NCBI GenBank assembly: GCA_021844725.1
Contig: JAKBSX010000109.1
Location: 1 to 7,789, forward strand
DNA length: 7,789 bases
Origin: Actinomycetes bacterium
Lineage (GTDB): Bacteria > Actinomycetota > Acidimicrobiia > Acidimicrobiales > Acidimicrobiaceae
Reading direction: 5' to 3'
Of the stretch, positions 1-5,834 are shown in pieces. Numbering within the stretch: position 1 is the stretch's first letter; the number at the start of each line of letters is the position of its first letter. Below the pieces are notes generated by a model, which worked only from the letters and a program-made list of their open reading frames with translations, was not told the DNA's origin and did no database searches. A program made the position numbers and the translations under genes.

Positions 1-313
1 TTGACCAATATGGGGAGTTAGTGTAGCCGTGGTCGTTTGGTGTTGTCGTCTCTAACATGACGAGTACTTCGTCTCTTTGAGCCTTAGCAAGAAGTACTGG
101 TGCGTTGTTATGACGTTTATCCTTGAAAGCATCTGTGCCAATACTGCGGAACTCTTTTCGAATCCTCTGAGCGTATTTTTTGGACAGGCCTGTTATCTCC
201 AGAGAATTTCCAGCCTCAAGGGTGACAACTGCAGGAGCCCGTTTGTATTCGTCGATATTCTCGGTATCACCCATGAATGCTTTGATGGTGGCGAGTTCTT
301 CCGGGTTCGGCAT
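1..313 (-). CDS. IS630/Tc1-like transposase, N-terminal part (runs off left edge)
   Basis: The - strand is open from an ATG at 313 to the window edge, giving 104 residues with no stop. Residues about 28-58 have the look of a helix-turn-helix (LEAGNSLEITGLSKKYAQRI), followed by a basic linker (AFKDKRHNN, about 62-70). The stretch LETTTPNDHGY (87-97) and a following W103 match the second, winged-helix part of IS630-family transposases, which typically reads like 'L..TxPxDxGYxxxxWT'. By family, the missing C-terminal part should carry the DDE catalytic domain, which cuts and pastes the element at TA dinucleotides. The frame is open further upstream, with an ATG at 367 and a GTG at 334. I prefer 313 because 'MPNPEEL' looks like a normal N-terminus and the extension is not family-like. 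No strong ribosome binding site is visible. The family call rests on recall of motifs; the catalytic residues cannot be seen here. Confidence 0.68.
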   Translation of the reverse strand, partial: MPNPEELATIKAFMGDTENIDEYKRAPAVVTLEAGNSLEITGLSKKYAQRIRKEFRSIGTDAFKDKRHNNAPVLLAKAQRDEVLVMLETTTPNDHGYTNSPYWS

Positions 314-400
314 GTCACATGGAGATTTACACACCCCAAAGGAAATTAAAAGGACCCTTTGGAGCATTTTAGAGTGTTATGTCAAAAGTACCTACTCGCG
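1..400 (-). mobile_element. IS630-family insertion element, one end only
   Basis: This entry is inferred from the transposase start at 313. The element's outer end should lie a short distance to the right of that start. Reading inward on the - strand from about 398, GTAGGTACTTTTGACATAAC is a plausible terminal region, and it contains a TA as IS630 insertion requires. The other terminal repeat is outside the window, so the exact boundary at about 400 cannot be proven. Confidence 0.4.
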
Positions 401-1010
401 GTGATTGTTCTGGTCGGCTCAGGTTCAGACAAGGTAGGCCTTATCGGCGGCATGTGTAAAGCAAGAGAACGCAGAGAAAGGTTGAATAAGATCCTCTTCG
501 ATTTCGGTTTTAAAGAACACTGATTGAGAAATGCCAAAAACATCACATCTCTGCCAAGGTCATCAAAAGCATCCATGTTCATCAATTCGAAGCGCTTCGC
601 AGGCGTTGGGTCCTGGAGAGGAAAGGGTAATTGCTGATCAATAGATAGACCTCTCCAGATCGACTGCTAACCAGGCCCAAAGGTCACCAAAGGTCTCATC
701 TGACGGTCACTCCCGGGATTACTTCGAGCGTTGCTGAGCCAACCCGTGTGCGATCGGACAAGACTTTCGCTACTGCCTCTTAGCACTTATTGTTTTCGTA
801 CCTATTTTATTCCCTATCGCATATGGCAAATTTGAGGGAGAGTACTTACCACTTTCTAGTCTGGGTGCGAAAATGGGCCGCCAATAGTCGTAGACCAACC
901 GACCAGTTCGCCTGGAGAGCAAAGCGCCTGATATACTATGGATGCGCAGGGTGGCTTTGCAAGCACTCCGGCAGTCTGGTGCCGTAGTTTGGCAGCAACT
1001 TCTGCCATCA

Positions 1011-1038
1011 TGGTTCCCTCCAAGACGAAGAATATTAT
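1011..1038 (+). promoter_or_regulatory. Weak candidate promoter for the sulfatase maturase
   Basis: TATTAT at 1033-1038 matches the -10 consensus in five of six positions and lies just ahead of the ribosome binding site. TGGTTC at 1011-1016, 16 bases upstream, is only a poor -35. Use of this promoter would give a very short leader. This is inference from consensus matching only. Confidence 0.2.
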
Positions 1039-1047
1039 GGGATAGGC

Positions 1048-1054
1048 AGGTGGA
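1048..1054 (+). promoter_or_regulatory. Ribosome binding site of the sulfatase maturase
   Basis: AGGTGGA ends six bases before the ATG at 1061. An in-frame TAG lies upstream at 1043-1045, so 1061 is the first possible ATG of this frame. Together these fix the start. Confidence 0.7.
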
Positions 1055-1060
1055 TCGAAG

Positions 1061-2332
1061 ATGAGCGTGACATCACCGTTTGTGGTCATGGCAAAGCCGA
1101 TAGGACCCATATGCAACCTAAGGTGCAATTACTGCTATTACCTTCAGAAGAAGTCACTTTTCCCTTCGACAGAACACTTCCGGATGCGTCCCGAAGTACT
1201 TGAGGCTTATATCAAATCTTTCATTTCCGAAAGCCCGGGTCCAGTGGTACACTTTGTCTGGCACGGCGGAGAACCTACTCTGGCTGGCATGGATTTCTTC
1301 AAAAATGTCCTTGAGCTTCAGGCCAGATTCCTGCCGGAGGGTTGGCAGTGTCTCAACAATCTTCAGACCAACGGTACCCGTCTGGATTCCCAGTGGTGCA
1401 CTTTTTTGGCAGAAAATGGCTTTACGGTGGGACTCAGCCTTGATGGGCCCGAACGCCTCCACGACGCATATCGAATCGACATTAGAGGCGAAGGTACACA
1501 TAAGAGAGCAATAGAGGGGCTTCGCCAACTTCGGGCGCACGGTATTGAGCCAGACGTACTCTGCACCCTCAATGCCAGAAATTCGGAGTTCCCGAGCGAG
1601 GTCTACCACTTCTTCCTCGATCAGAAAGTGCGCTGGCTGCAGTTCCTTCCAGTCGTCAGTCGGCTGCCTAATGGTACAGTAGCACCATGGTCTGTCAAAC
1701 CACAGGCGATGGGCAGCTTCCTCTCCAACGTTTTCGACGAATGGATTCGCCACGACCTTGGCCGCATTGGAATTCAGAACTTTCTTGAATGTCTGCTAGT
1801 GGTTAGCGGCAAGCCCGCCAACATCTGCATCATGTCCGAAACTTGCGGAAGGGTGCTTGCGGTTGAACATGACGGCGGAACATACAGCTGTGATCACTTC
1901 GTCAATCTCGACAACTATCTAGGTAATCTGACCACTGACCGGTTGTCAGAACTCATTGAATCGCCAAAGCAAACGGTTTTTGGCCAGGCAAAGAAGGACT
2001 CGCTGCCAACCTACTGCAAAGAGTGTCCGGTGCTCTTTTTGTGCAATGGGGGCTGTCCCAAGGACCGCTTCATCCAGACCGAAGATGGAGATAATGGCCT
2101 CAATTACCTCTGTCATGGATACCGGGACTACTACGGCCACCTGCAGCCGTATTTGGCAACATTGCTCGGGTTTTATAAACGGGGAATGTCCCCGGCAATG
2201 ATTATGTCCGAATTTGAGAAGACCGAACGCGCCGAACGCCGAGTCTGGAAGACCACCTCGCGCAACGCTTGGTGCCCCTGCGGAAGCGGCAAAAAATACA
2301 AGCACTGCTGCTTATCATCCCATAGGCGATAG
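1061..2332 (+). CDS. Anaerobic sulfatase-maturating enzyme (radical SAM/SPASM) with C-terminal SEC-C motif
   Basis: A 423-residue radical-SAM enzyme. The family oxidises an active-site Cys or Ser of a sulfatase to C-alpha-formylglycine, in the cytoplasm and without oxygen. C18, C22 and C25 (CNLRCNYC) bind the radical-SAM cluster. HGGEP (68-72), QTNG (102-105) and SLDGP (126-130) are family landmarks. The SPASM region carries the full auxiliary cysteine set: C256, C262, C277, C319, C322, C328, C332 and C351. D278, directly after C277, matches the catalytic Asp of the Clostridium perfringens enzyme. Spacing agrees with that enzyme within one to three residues, so the protein should be active. 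After about residue 395, CPCGSGKKYKHCC (405-417) is a SEC-C zinc motif, as at the end of SecA; it may contact a protein partner. No sulfatase gene lies in the window, so its substrate is encoded elsewhere. Some SPASM peptide-modifying enzymes look similar, but the full match favours a sulfatase maturase. Confidence 0.92.
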   Translation: MSVTSPFVVMAKPIGPICNLRCNYCYYLQKKSLFPSTEHFRMRPEVLEAYIKSFISESPGPVVHFVWHGGEPTLAGMDFFKNVLELQARFLPEGWQCLNNLQTNGTRLDSQWCTFLAENGFTVGLSLDGPERLHDAYRIDIRGEGTHKRAIEGLRQLRAHGIEPDVLCTLNARNSEFPSEVYHFFLDQKVRWLQFLPVVSRLPNGTVAPWSVKPQAMGSFLSNVFDEWIRHDLGRIGIQNFLECLLVVSGKPANICIMSETCGRVLAVEHDGGTYSCDHFVNLDNYLGNLTTDRLSELIESPKQTVFGQAKKDSLPTYCKECPVLFLCNGGCPKDRFIQTEDGDNGLNYLCHGYRDYYGHLQPYLATLLGFYKRGMSPAMIMSEFEKTERAERRVWKTTSRNAWCPCGSGKKYKHCCLSSHRR

Positions 2333-2591
2333 TTTTTGGTTAACAAAAGCCTCTCAAGGTTACAACTTGACATTGAACATGACAGAGGAGCCTACGGCCG
2401 CCTTCAAGGTTGTAGAACGGAACTCCATTGCTCGGAGACGAGCTCGCATGAATTGAGGTAATTTAGGTTAATCAGCTTGGTGCAACCCGATAGGTTCAAC
2501 TACGGCTTTAAAGCATAGACCACCTCACCGAATGCAGGTCTGGTCACAGCTCATGAAAAATACTAGGGGGAGCCCTTTATTAAAGAATTTC
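2333..2591 (+). other. Intergenic stretch between sulfatase maturase and the sqr control region
   Basis: No gene or clear terminator is visible. TTTTG-GTTAA-CAAAA just after the maturase stop is a weak 5-bp inverted repeat. A 25-codon frame at 2379-2456 (MTEEPTAAFKVV at its start) has no ribosome binding site and I do not recognise it. Composition becomes AT-rich from about 2575 onward. Confidence 0.4.
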
Positions 2592-2629
2592 TTGATTAAT
2601 GTTGACTAATTTGATTAATGTTAACTAAG
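2592..2629 (+). repeat. Two tandem 19-bp direct repeats upstream of sqr
   Basis: TTGATTAATGTTGACTAAT (2592-2610) is followed directly by TTGATTAATGTTAACTAAG (2611-2629), identical at 17 of 19 positions. The 19-base period is near two turns of the helix, so two copies of a regulator would bind the same face. The TTGAT half resembles one arm of an FNR/CRP-type site (TTGAT-N4-ATCAA), but the second arm (GTTGA or GTTAA) fits poorly, so I do not name a regulator. The position, 75-113 bases before the sqr start, suits an operator or activator site. Confidence 0.6.
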
Positions 2630-2639
2630 TAGATAAACT
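2611..2639 (+). promoter_or_regulatory. Candidate sigma-70-type promoter for sqr
   Basis: TTGATT (2611-2616) and TAAACT (2634-2639) each match the -35 and -10 consensus at four of six positions and are 17 bases apart. The predicted transcription start, near 2646, would fall inside the palindrome at 2639-2656, a classic place for repressor binding. AT-rich DNA easily gives chance matches. Confidence 0.3.
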
Positions 2640-2656
2640 TTGTAAAGTTTTACAAA
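2635..2656. promoter_or_regulatory. Overlapping palindromes, possible operator of sqr
   Basis: TTTGTAAA-GT-TTTACAAA (2639-2656) is a perfect 8+8 inverted repeat with a 2-base centre. It overlaps a second perfect inverted repeat, AAACTTT-GT-AAAGTTT (2635-2650). Both have the short-spaced symmetry of a dimeric repressor site, and they end 48 bases before the sqr ATG. The regulator cannot be identified from sequence alone; sulfide-responsive repressors such as the ArsR-type SqrR/BigR group are one possibility, by function only. Confidence 0.45.
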
Positions 2657-2693
2657 AGGGTCTAAGAATCCTGATTTGAATAAATTGAACTGT

Positions 2694-2698
2694 GGGGA
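2694..2698 (+). promoter_or_regulatory. Ribosome binding site deciding the sqr start
   Basis: GGGGA lies six bases before the ATG at 2705. A TTG at 2699 is in frame but touches the site, leaving no spacing, so ATG 2705 is the better start. Confidence 0.6.
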
Positions 2699-2704
2699 TT
2701 GGAA

Positions 2705-3901
2705 ATGCACCACCGAATCGTAATCATAGGCGGAGGCTCCGCGGGAATCGATGTCGCCGCAAGACTGCGTCGTGCTGGCCAAGATGATATAGCCTTGATA
2801 GAGCCGTCCGATATTCATTACTATCAACCGCTTTGGACTCTCGTGGGTGGTGGGGTCAGTTCGCTTGATCACACTCGTCGTTTCGAGGGTAGTGTGATGC
2901 CTAGAGGGGTGCGGTGGATACAAGACAAAGCTGTCGAAATAGAGCCGGAGCAGCGTGAAGTCACAATTTCGTCTGGCTCCAAACTTTCATACGACTTCTT
3001 GGTGGTATGCCCGGGACTTGAGATGGCATGGGACATGGTGCCTGGTCTGCAGGATGCGGTTAATACTCCGTTCGCTAGTACCAACTATGTGGCAGAGCTT
3101 GCACCAAAAACTTGGGAACTGGTAAAGAAATTCCGCGGTGGCACTGCGCTCTTCGCATCACCTGGAACTCCGATCAAGTGTCCTGGTGCTCCGCAAAAGG
3201 CCGCGTATCTATCTGCGGACCATTGGCAACGGACCGGTGCTCTAGCCAATATCGATGTCGTGTTCGCCACCGGAGCTGGTGGAATTTTCGGAGTTCCAGA
3301 ATTCGCGAAAGTGTTGTCCAGCGTCATCGAAGGTTACGGAATTGACGCCCGATTCAGCCATGAGCTGGTGGAGGTCGATCCGGGCAAGAGAACTGCATTG
3401 TTTGAAATCACTACCCCGGAAGGTAAGAGCCGTCAGTCGATCACCTACAATTTCTTCCACACTGCTCCTCCGCAGCGTGCTCCTGGCTTCATCCGAGAGA
3501 GTCCGCTTGCAGATCCTACAAGTCAGTTCGGATGGGTAAGTGTAGACCGCAATACTCTTCAGCACACTGTTTACCCTGAAGTCTTTTCCCTTGGCGATGT
3601 GTGCAATGCTCCAACCTCGAAGACAGGCGCGGCTATTCGCAAGGAAGCACCAGTGGTGGTGACCAATTTGCTTGCCCTACTGGCTGGGAAGGACCCAGTA
3701 GCCCGGTACGATGGCTATGCCGCCTGCCCCTTCACCACTGCCCGCGGCAAAATGCTGTTAGCGGAATTTGACTATAGCCTCACACCACATCCCACGATTC
3801 CGTTGATCAATACCAAAAAGGAGCGCTACGACATGTGGCTATTGAAGCGCTTCGGACTGCCCTTCTTCTACTGGAATTTCATGCTTAAGGGTCTGGGATA
3901 G
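2705..3901 (+). CDS. sqr: Sulfide:quinone oxidoreductase, type II (eukaryotic-like)
   Basis: A 398-residue FAD flavoprotein. The family oxidises sulfide to sulfane sulfur at the membrane surface and passes the electrons to quinone. Residues 5-20 form the FAD-binding Rossmann loop (IVIIGGGSAGIDVAAR), and E33 sits where the ribose-binding acid is expected. HYYQPLWTLVGGG (38-50) is typical of type II enzymes. IKCPGAPQKAAYLS (157-170) carries the first redox cysteine, C159, matching human Cys201. GDVCNAPTSKT (297-307) is the second FAD motif and carries C300, the likely second redox cysteine; as I recall the human protein (GDCTNLPTSKT, Cys379), the cysteine here is one position later. C102 and C341 are further cysteines. 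CPFTTARGKMLLAEFDY (341-357) and the hydrophobic, aromatic C-terminus (FGLPFFYWNFMLKGLG) fit the family's membrane-facing tail. No signal peptide is visible. No rhodanese or persulfide dioxygenase is adjacent. Length is normal for bacterial members. Confidence 0.9.
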   Translation: MHHRIVIIGGGSAGIDVAARLRRAGQDDIALIEPSDIHYYQPLWTLVGGGVSSLDHTRRFEGSVMPRGVRWIQDKAVEIEPEQREVTISSGSKLSYDFLVVCPGLEMAWDMVPGLQDAVNTPFASTNYVAELAPKTWELVKKFRGGTALFASPGTPIKCPGAPQKAAYLSADHWQRTGALANIDVVFATGAGGIFGVPEFAKVLSSVIEGYGIDARFSHELVEVDPGKRTALFEITTPEGKSRQSITYNFFHTAPPQRAPGFIRESPLADPTSQFGWVSVDRNTLQHTVYPEVFSLGDVCNAPTSKTGAAIRKEAPVVVTNLLALLAGKDPVARYDGYAACPFTTARGKMLLAEFDYSLTPHPTIPLINTKKERYDMWLLKRFGLPFFYWNFMLKGLG

Positions 3902-3951
3902 TGTCTCAATTTAGAATTTCTGCCAGATAAGGGAATTAATCAATTTGTGGA

Positions 3952-3979
3952 TTGTTTTACCTTTTGAGTGATAAAACAA
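3952..3979 (+). terminator. Possible weak terminator hairpin after sqr
   Basis: TTGTTTTA (3952-3959) and TAAAACAA (3972-3979) are perfect 8-bp arms around a 12-base loop, beginning 51 bases after the sqr stop. The stem is AT-rich and has no T-run behind it, so it would be a poor intrinsic terminator in the + direction. Confidence 0.25.
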
Positions 3980-5821
3980 CGTCTACAGCGGGCAGATCTT
4001 TGAATCGCAAAAGGCACAGCTATGATCACATGTATTTGACCCTATTCTTAGCCGACACGACTGCAAGGTAGGAGCATACTCGTTGAGTAGGGATCTCGCG
4101 ACCTTATCTTGACTAAGGCAACACCTAGTACGTCGCTGCTAAGCAATATCCGTTCCGATAAGAATCACCGGGCCATCCTTTAGTAGTGTCAGCACGCAAA
4201 TAGCGGACCATCAACCTGGCAGGCTCGCCGGAGAATACAGGATGATGCAGCTAGAGTTCAAGCAGCGTGTCCAACGGCGCTACTGGCTAAATCGGTGACA
4301 GGGGAAGAGCCCATACCATGTCAGATAACAAATCAATGGTGTCAGCCTTGGGGTGTTTGGACACTTTTCCGTAATGGTCGCGAGAGCGATGTTAGGTTTA
4401 GGTCAGAGGCCAAACACACCTGTACCTATGATGACTTGCGGTACTCCAAGAACTGCGATGGCTGGACCTTTCCCATGTGGGGCAATTCTAGCGTGATGAC
4501 TGGGAGAACCTAGAAGTCTCGGTTTCCCGGACACAACCGGAGTAATTTACGACAATAGCGTCTCTTTTGTATAGTTAGCAGGCAAAAACTAAAGCACCAT
4601 TTTTGATCATCCATGTGGTTGTCAAAGCAACCCTTCGTGCTATGTAGCCAACCTGTCCTCTGGTTGATGCCGAAATTTCTATGGTCTGACCGTGACATGT
4701 CTTTAGGAAAGGTGGCTCATCAGAAATAGTCGATGGCTCTGAATTTGGCAACGTCAACCGCGTAGGTAATGTGGATGTTCTGATTTTCCGGAGCCGTTAC
4801 CATCTCCGACCCTCGGTGCATCGCTCTGTTTCATCTTCTTGGCCTGGATGGTCAGCCAGCACTAGCTGTTTCTTGTTCGAGATTTACGGAACGGCCAGAG
4901 TCAGCCTCTTGTAATTCGAATCAGATGGTTTGGATAGAATGTTTTGACCCGAATGGCCATGATGTTCACGAAGAGTAAAGCCGGGTCACAGATTTCTTTT
5001 TTCGCAATTTAGGTCACAGTCAACATTTTAAGCACTTGATCCACCTCAGCGGTCACTTCCGTCAACTTGCTTGTGACTTCAACTTTTGCCAGCGAATCCC
5101 TAAGCTTTTTAGAATAATCTCTCGTGTTTTCCAGATATCCCCAAAATATCCAGAGGCAACCTCTCAGAAAATTGTAACCCCCATGATTCTCAAAGAGTCC
5201 ATCCCCATAATGGTTGAGTACCATGTCAGAGGCTTGTAGCTCAGCAACTCCCAGGCTAGCAAGTCTGAAAACATTTCAACAGTAGGGCTAACAGCTAAAG
5301 ACTGAAAACCTGTAAGCAAATTTGCTTTTCTCTATCATTATATGCTACTGTGACTTTCAAGTAGCGATCCTGCGTGCTATAGAATCACACTGAATAGGGG
5401 GTTCAATAGCTGGTTGAGAAAAGGTAAAGGTCCGTGTCAAAGTGGGTTCAACGGCACAAACTAGGCTCACTTGGTTTGAATGTGGGAGATTCCGGCACAG
5501 TAGCGGACCTGCATTTACTCGGCTTAGCCTGCATCAATGCTGGTAAATGTCCAACAATATGGAATCTCGGAACGGAGTCTGTTCCGGGGCACACACTCCA
5601 GATCCTTTTCGGTAATTGAGAATCAAATTGTTCCCATAAGGTTGTCACAGGCAGAATTGAACGGATCCAAGGCCAACACAAGCTGGTTAAAGGGTACCGA
5701 CAGAGGAATTCTCCACTTGGTGGTCCGATCCGAAAGATCCTACCAACTTGTGAAGCGGCACAAATGGAATTGACGAGTTACGAGTGCATTGAAGACATAT
5801 TGGTTCGAGCTGTTAGTTATT

Positions 5822-5826
5822 GGAGG
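5822..5826 (+). promoter_or_regulatory. Ribosome binding site deciding the ubiD start
   Basis: GGAGG, a strong anti-16S match, lies eight bases before the ATG at 5835. In-frame TTG codons at 5820 and 5829 are ruled out because the first overlaps the site and the second is too close to it. Confidence 0.8.
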
Positions 5827-5834
5827 TTTTGCAG

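Larger units (their letters stand above)
377..1060. other. Stretch without a recognisable gene between the IS end and the sulfatase maturase
   Basis: Neither strand shows a family I recognise. The - strand is open from 666 down to a TGA at 384-382 (94 codons); part of it reads PAKRFELMNMDAFDDLGRDV. It ends inside the presumed insertion-element terminus, so it could be the remnant of a gene cut by the element, or chance. A short near-perfect tandem pair, CAAAGGTCAC and CAAAGGTCTC, sits at 678-697. The last 50 bases hold the maturase's ribosome binding site and perhaps its promoter. A frame on the - strand at 856-1128 overlaps the start of the maturase and is a shadow of it. Confidence 0.5.
3902..5834. 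other. 1.9-kb gene-poor stretch between sqr and ubiD
   Basis: No frame here matches a family I know, and all frames are short and broken. The best open frames are 4295-4513 (+), 4575-4757 (-), 5009-5224 (-) and 5434-5619 (+), all 60-72 codons with no good ribosome binding site. The 5009-5224 product has a hydrophobic stretch (FLRGCLWIFWGYL) followed by a charged, possibly helical tail, but nothing confirms it. On the - strand, 4500-4260 reads as stretches of plausible protein interrupted by stops, which could be a decayed gene or chance. I see no tRNA, rRNA, CRISPR array or long repeat. A small 6-bp hairpin (CGGAAC/GTTCCG) lies at 5568-5586. The region may be decayed genes, an unrecognised RNA, or a long regulatory spacer. 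Confidence 0.5.

Noticed and set aside
678..697. Tandem 10-mers CAAAGGTCAC and CAAAGGTCTC as a possible iteron or start of an array.
   Set aside because: Only two copies, short, and no further units or spacers around them. It is not a CRISPR array or an origin.
1154..1753. 199-codon open frame on the - strand inside the sulfatase maturase.
   Set aside because: It is antisense to a gene with every family motif intact, and its translation has no family features. It is a coding shadow.
2379..2456. Possible 25-residue small protein between the maturase and sqr.
   Set aside because: No ribosome binding site before its ATG, no recognisable features and very short length.
4353..4417. 8-bp inverted repeat GTGTTTGG ... 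CCAAACAC with a 49-base spacer.
   Set aside because: Several 8-bp inverted repeats within 60 bases are expected by chance in a window of this size, and nothing else marks it.
5231..5310. tRNA-like start, CTTGTAGCTCAGCA, resembling a tRNA D-arm (A box).
   Set aside because: No TTCGA/TTCAA arm at the right distance, no paired acceptor stem and no anticodon arm, so it is a chance match.
5770..5801. TTGACG with a downstream CATATT as a promoter for ubiD.
   Set aside because: The spacing (about 19-20 bases) and the poor -10 match are not good enough to list as a promoter.
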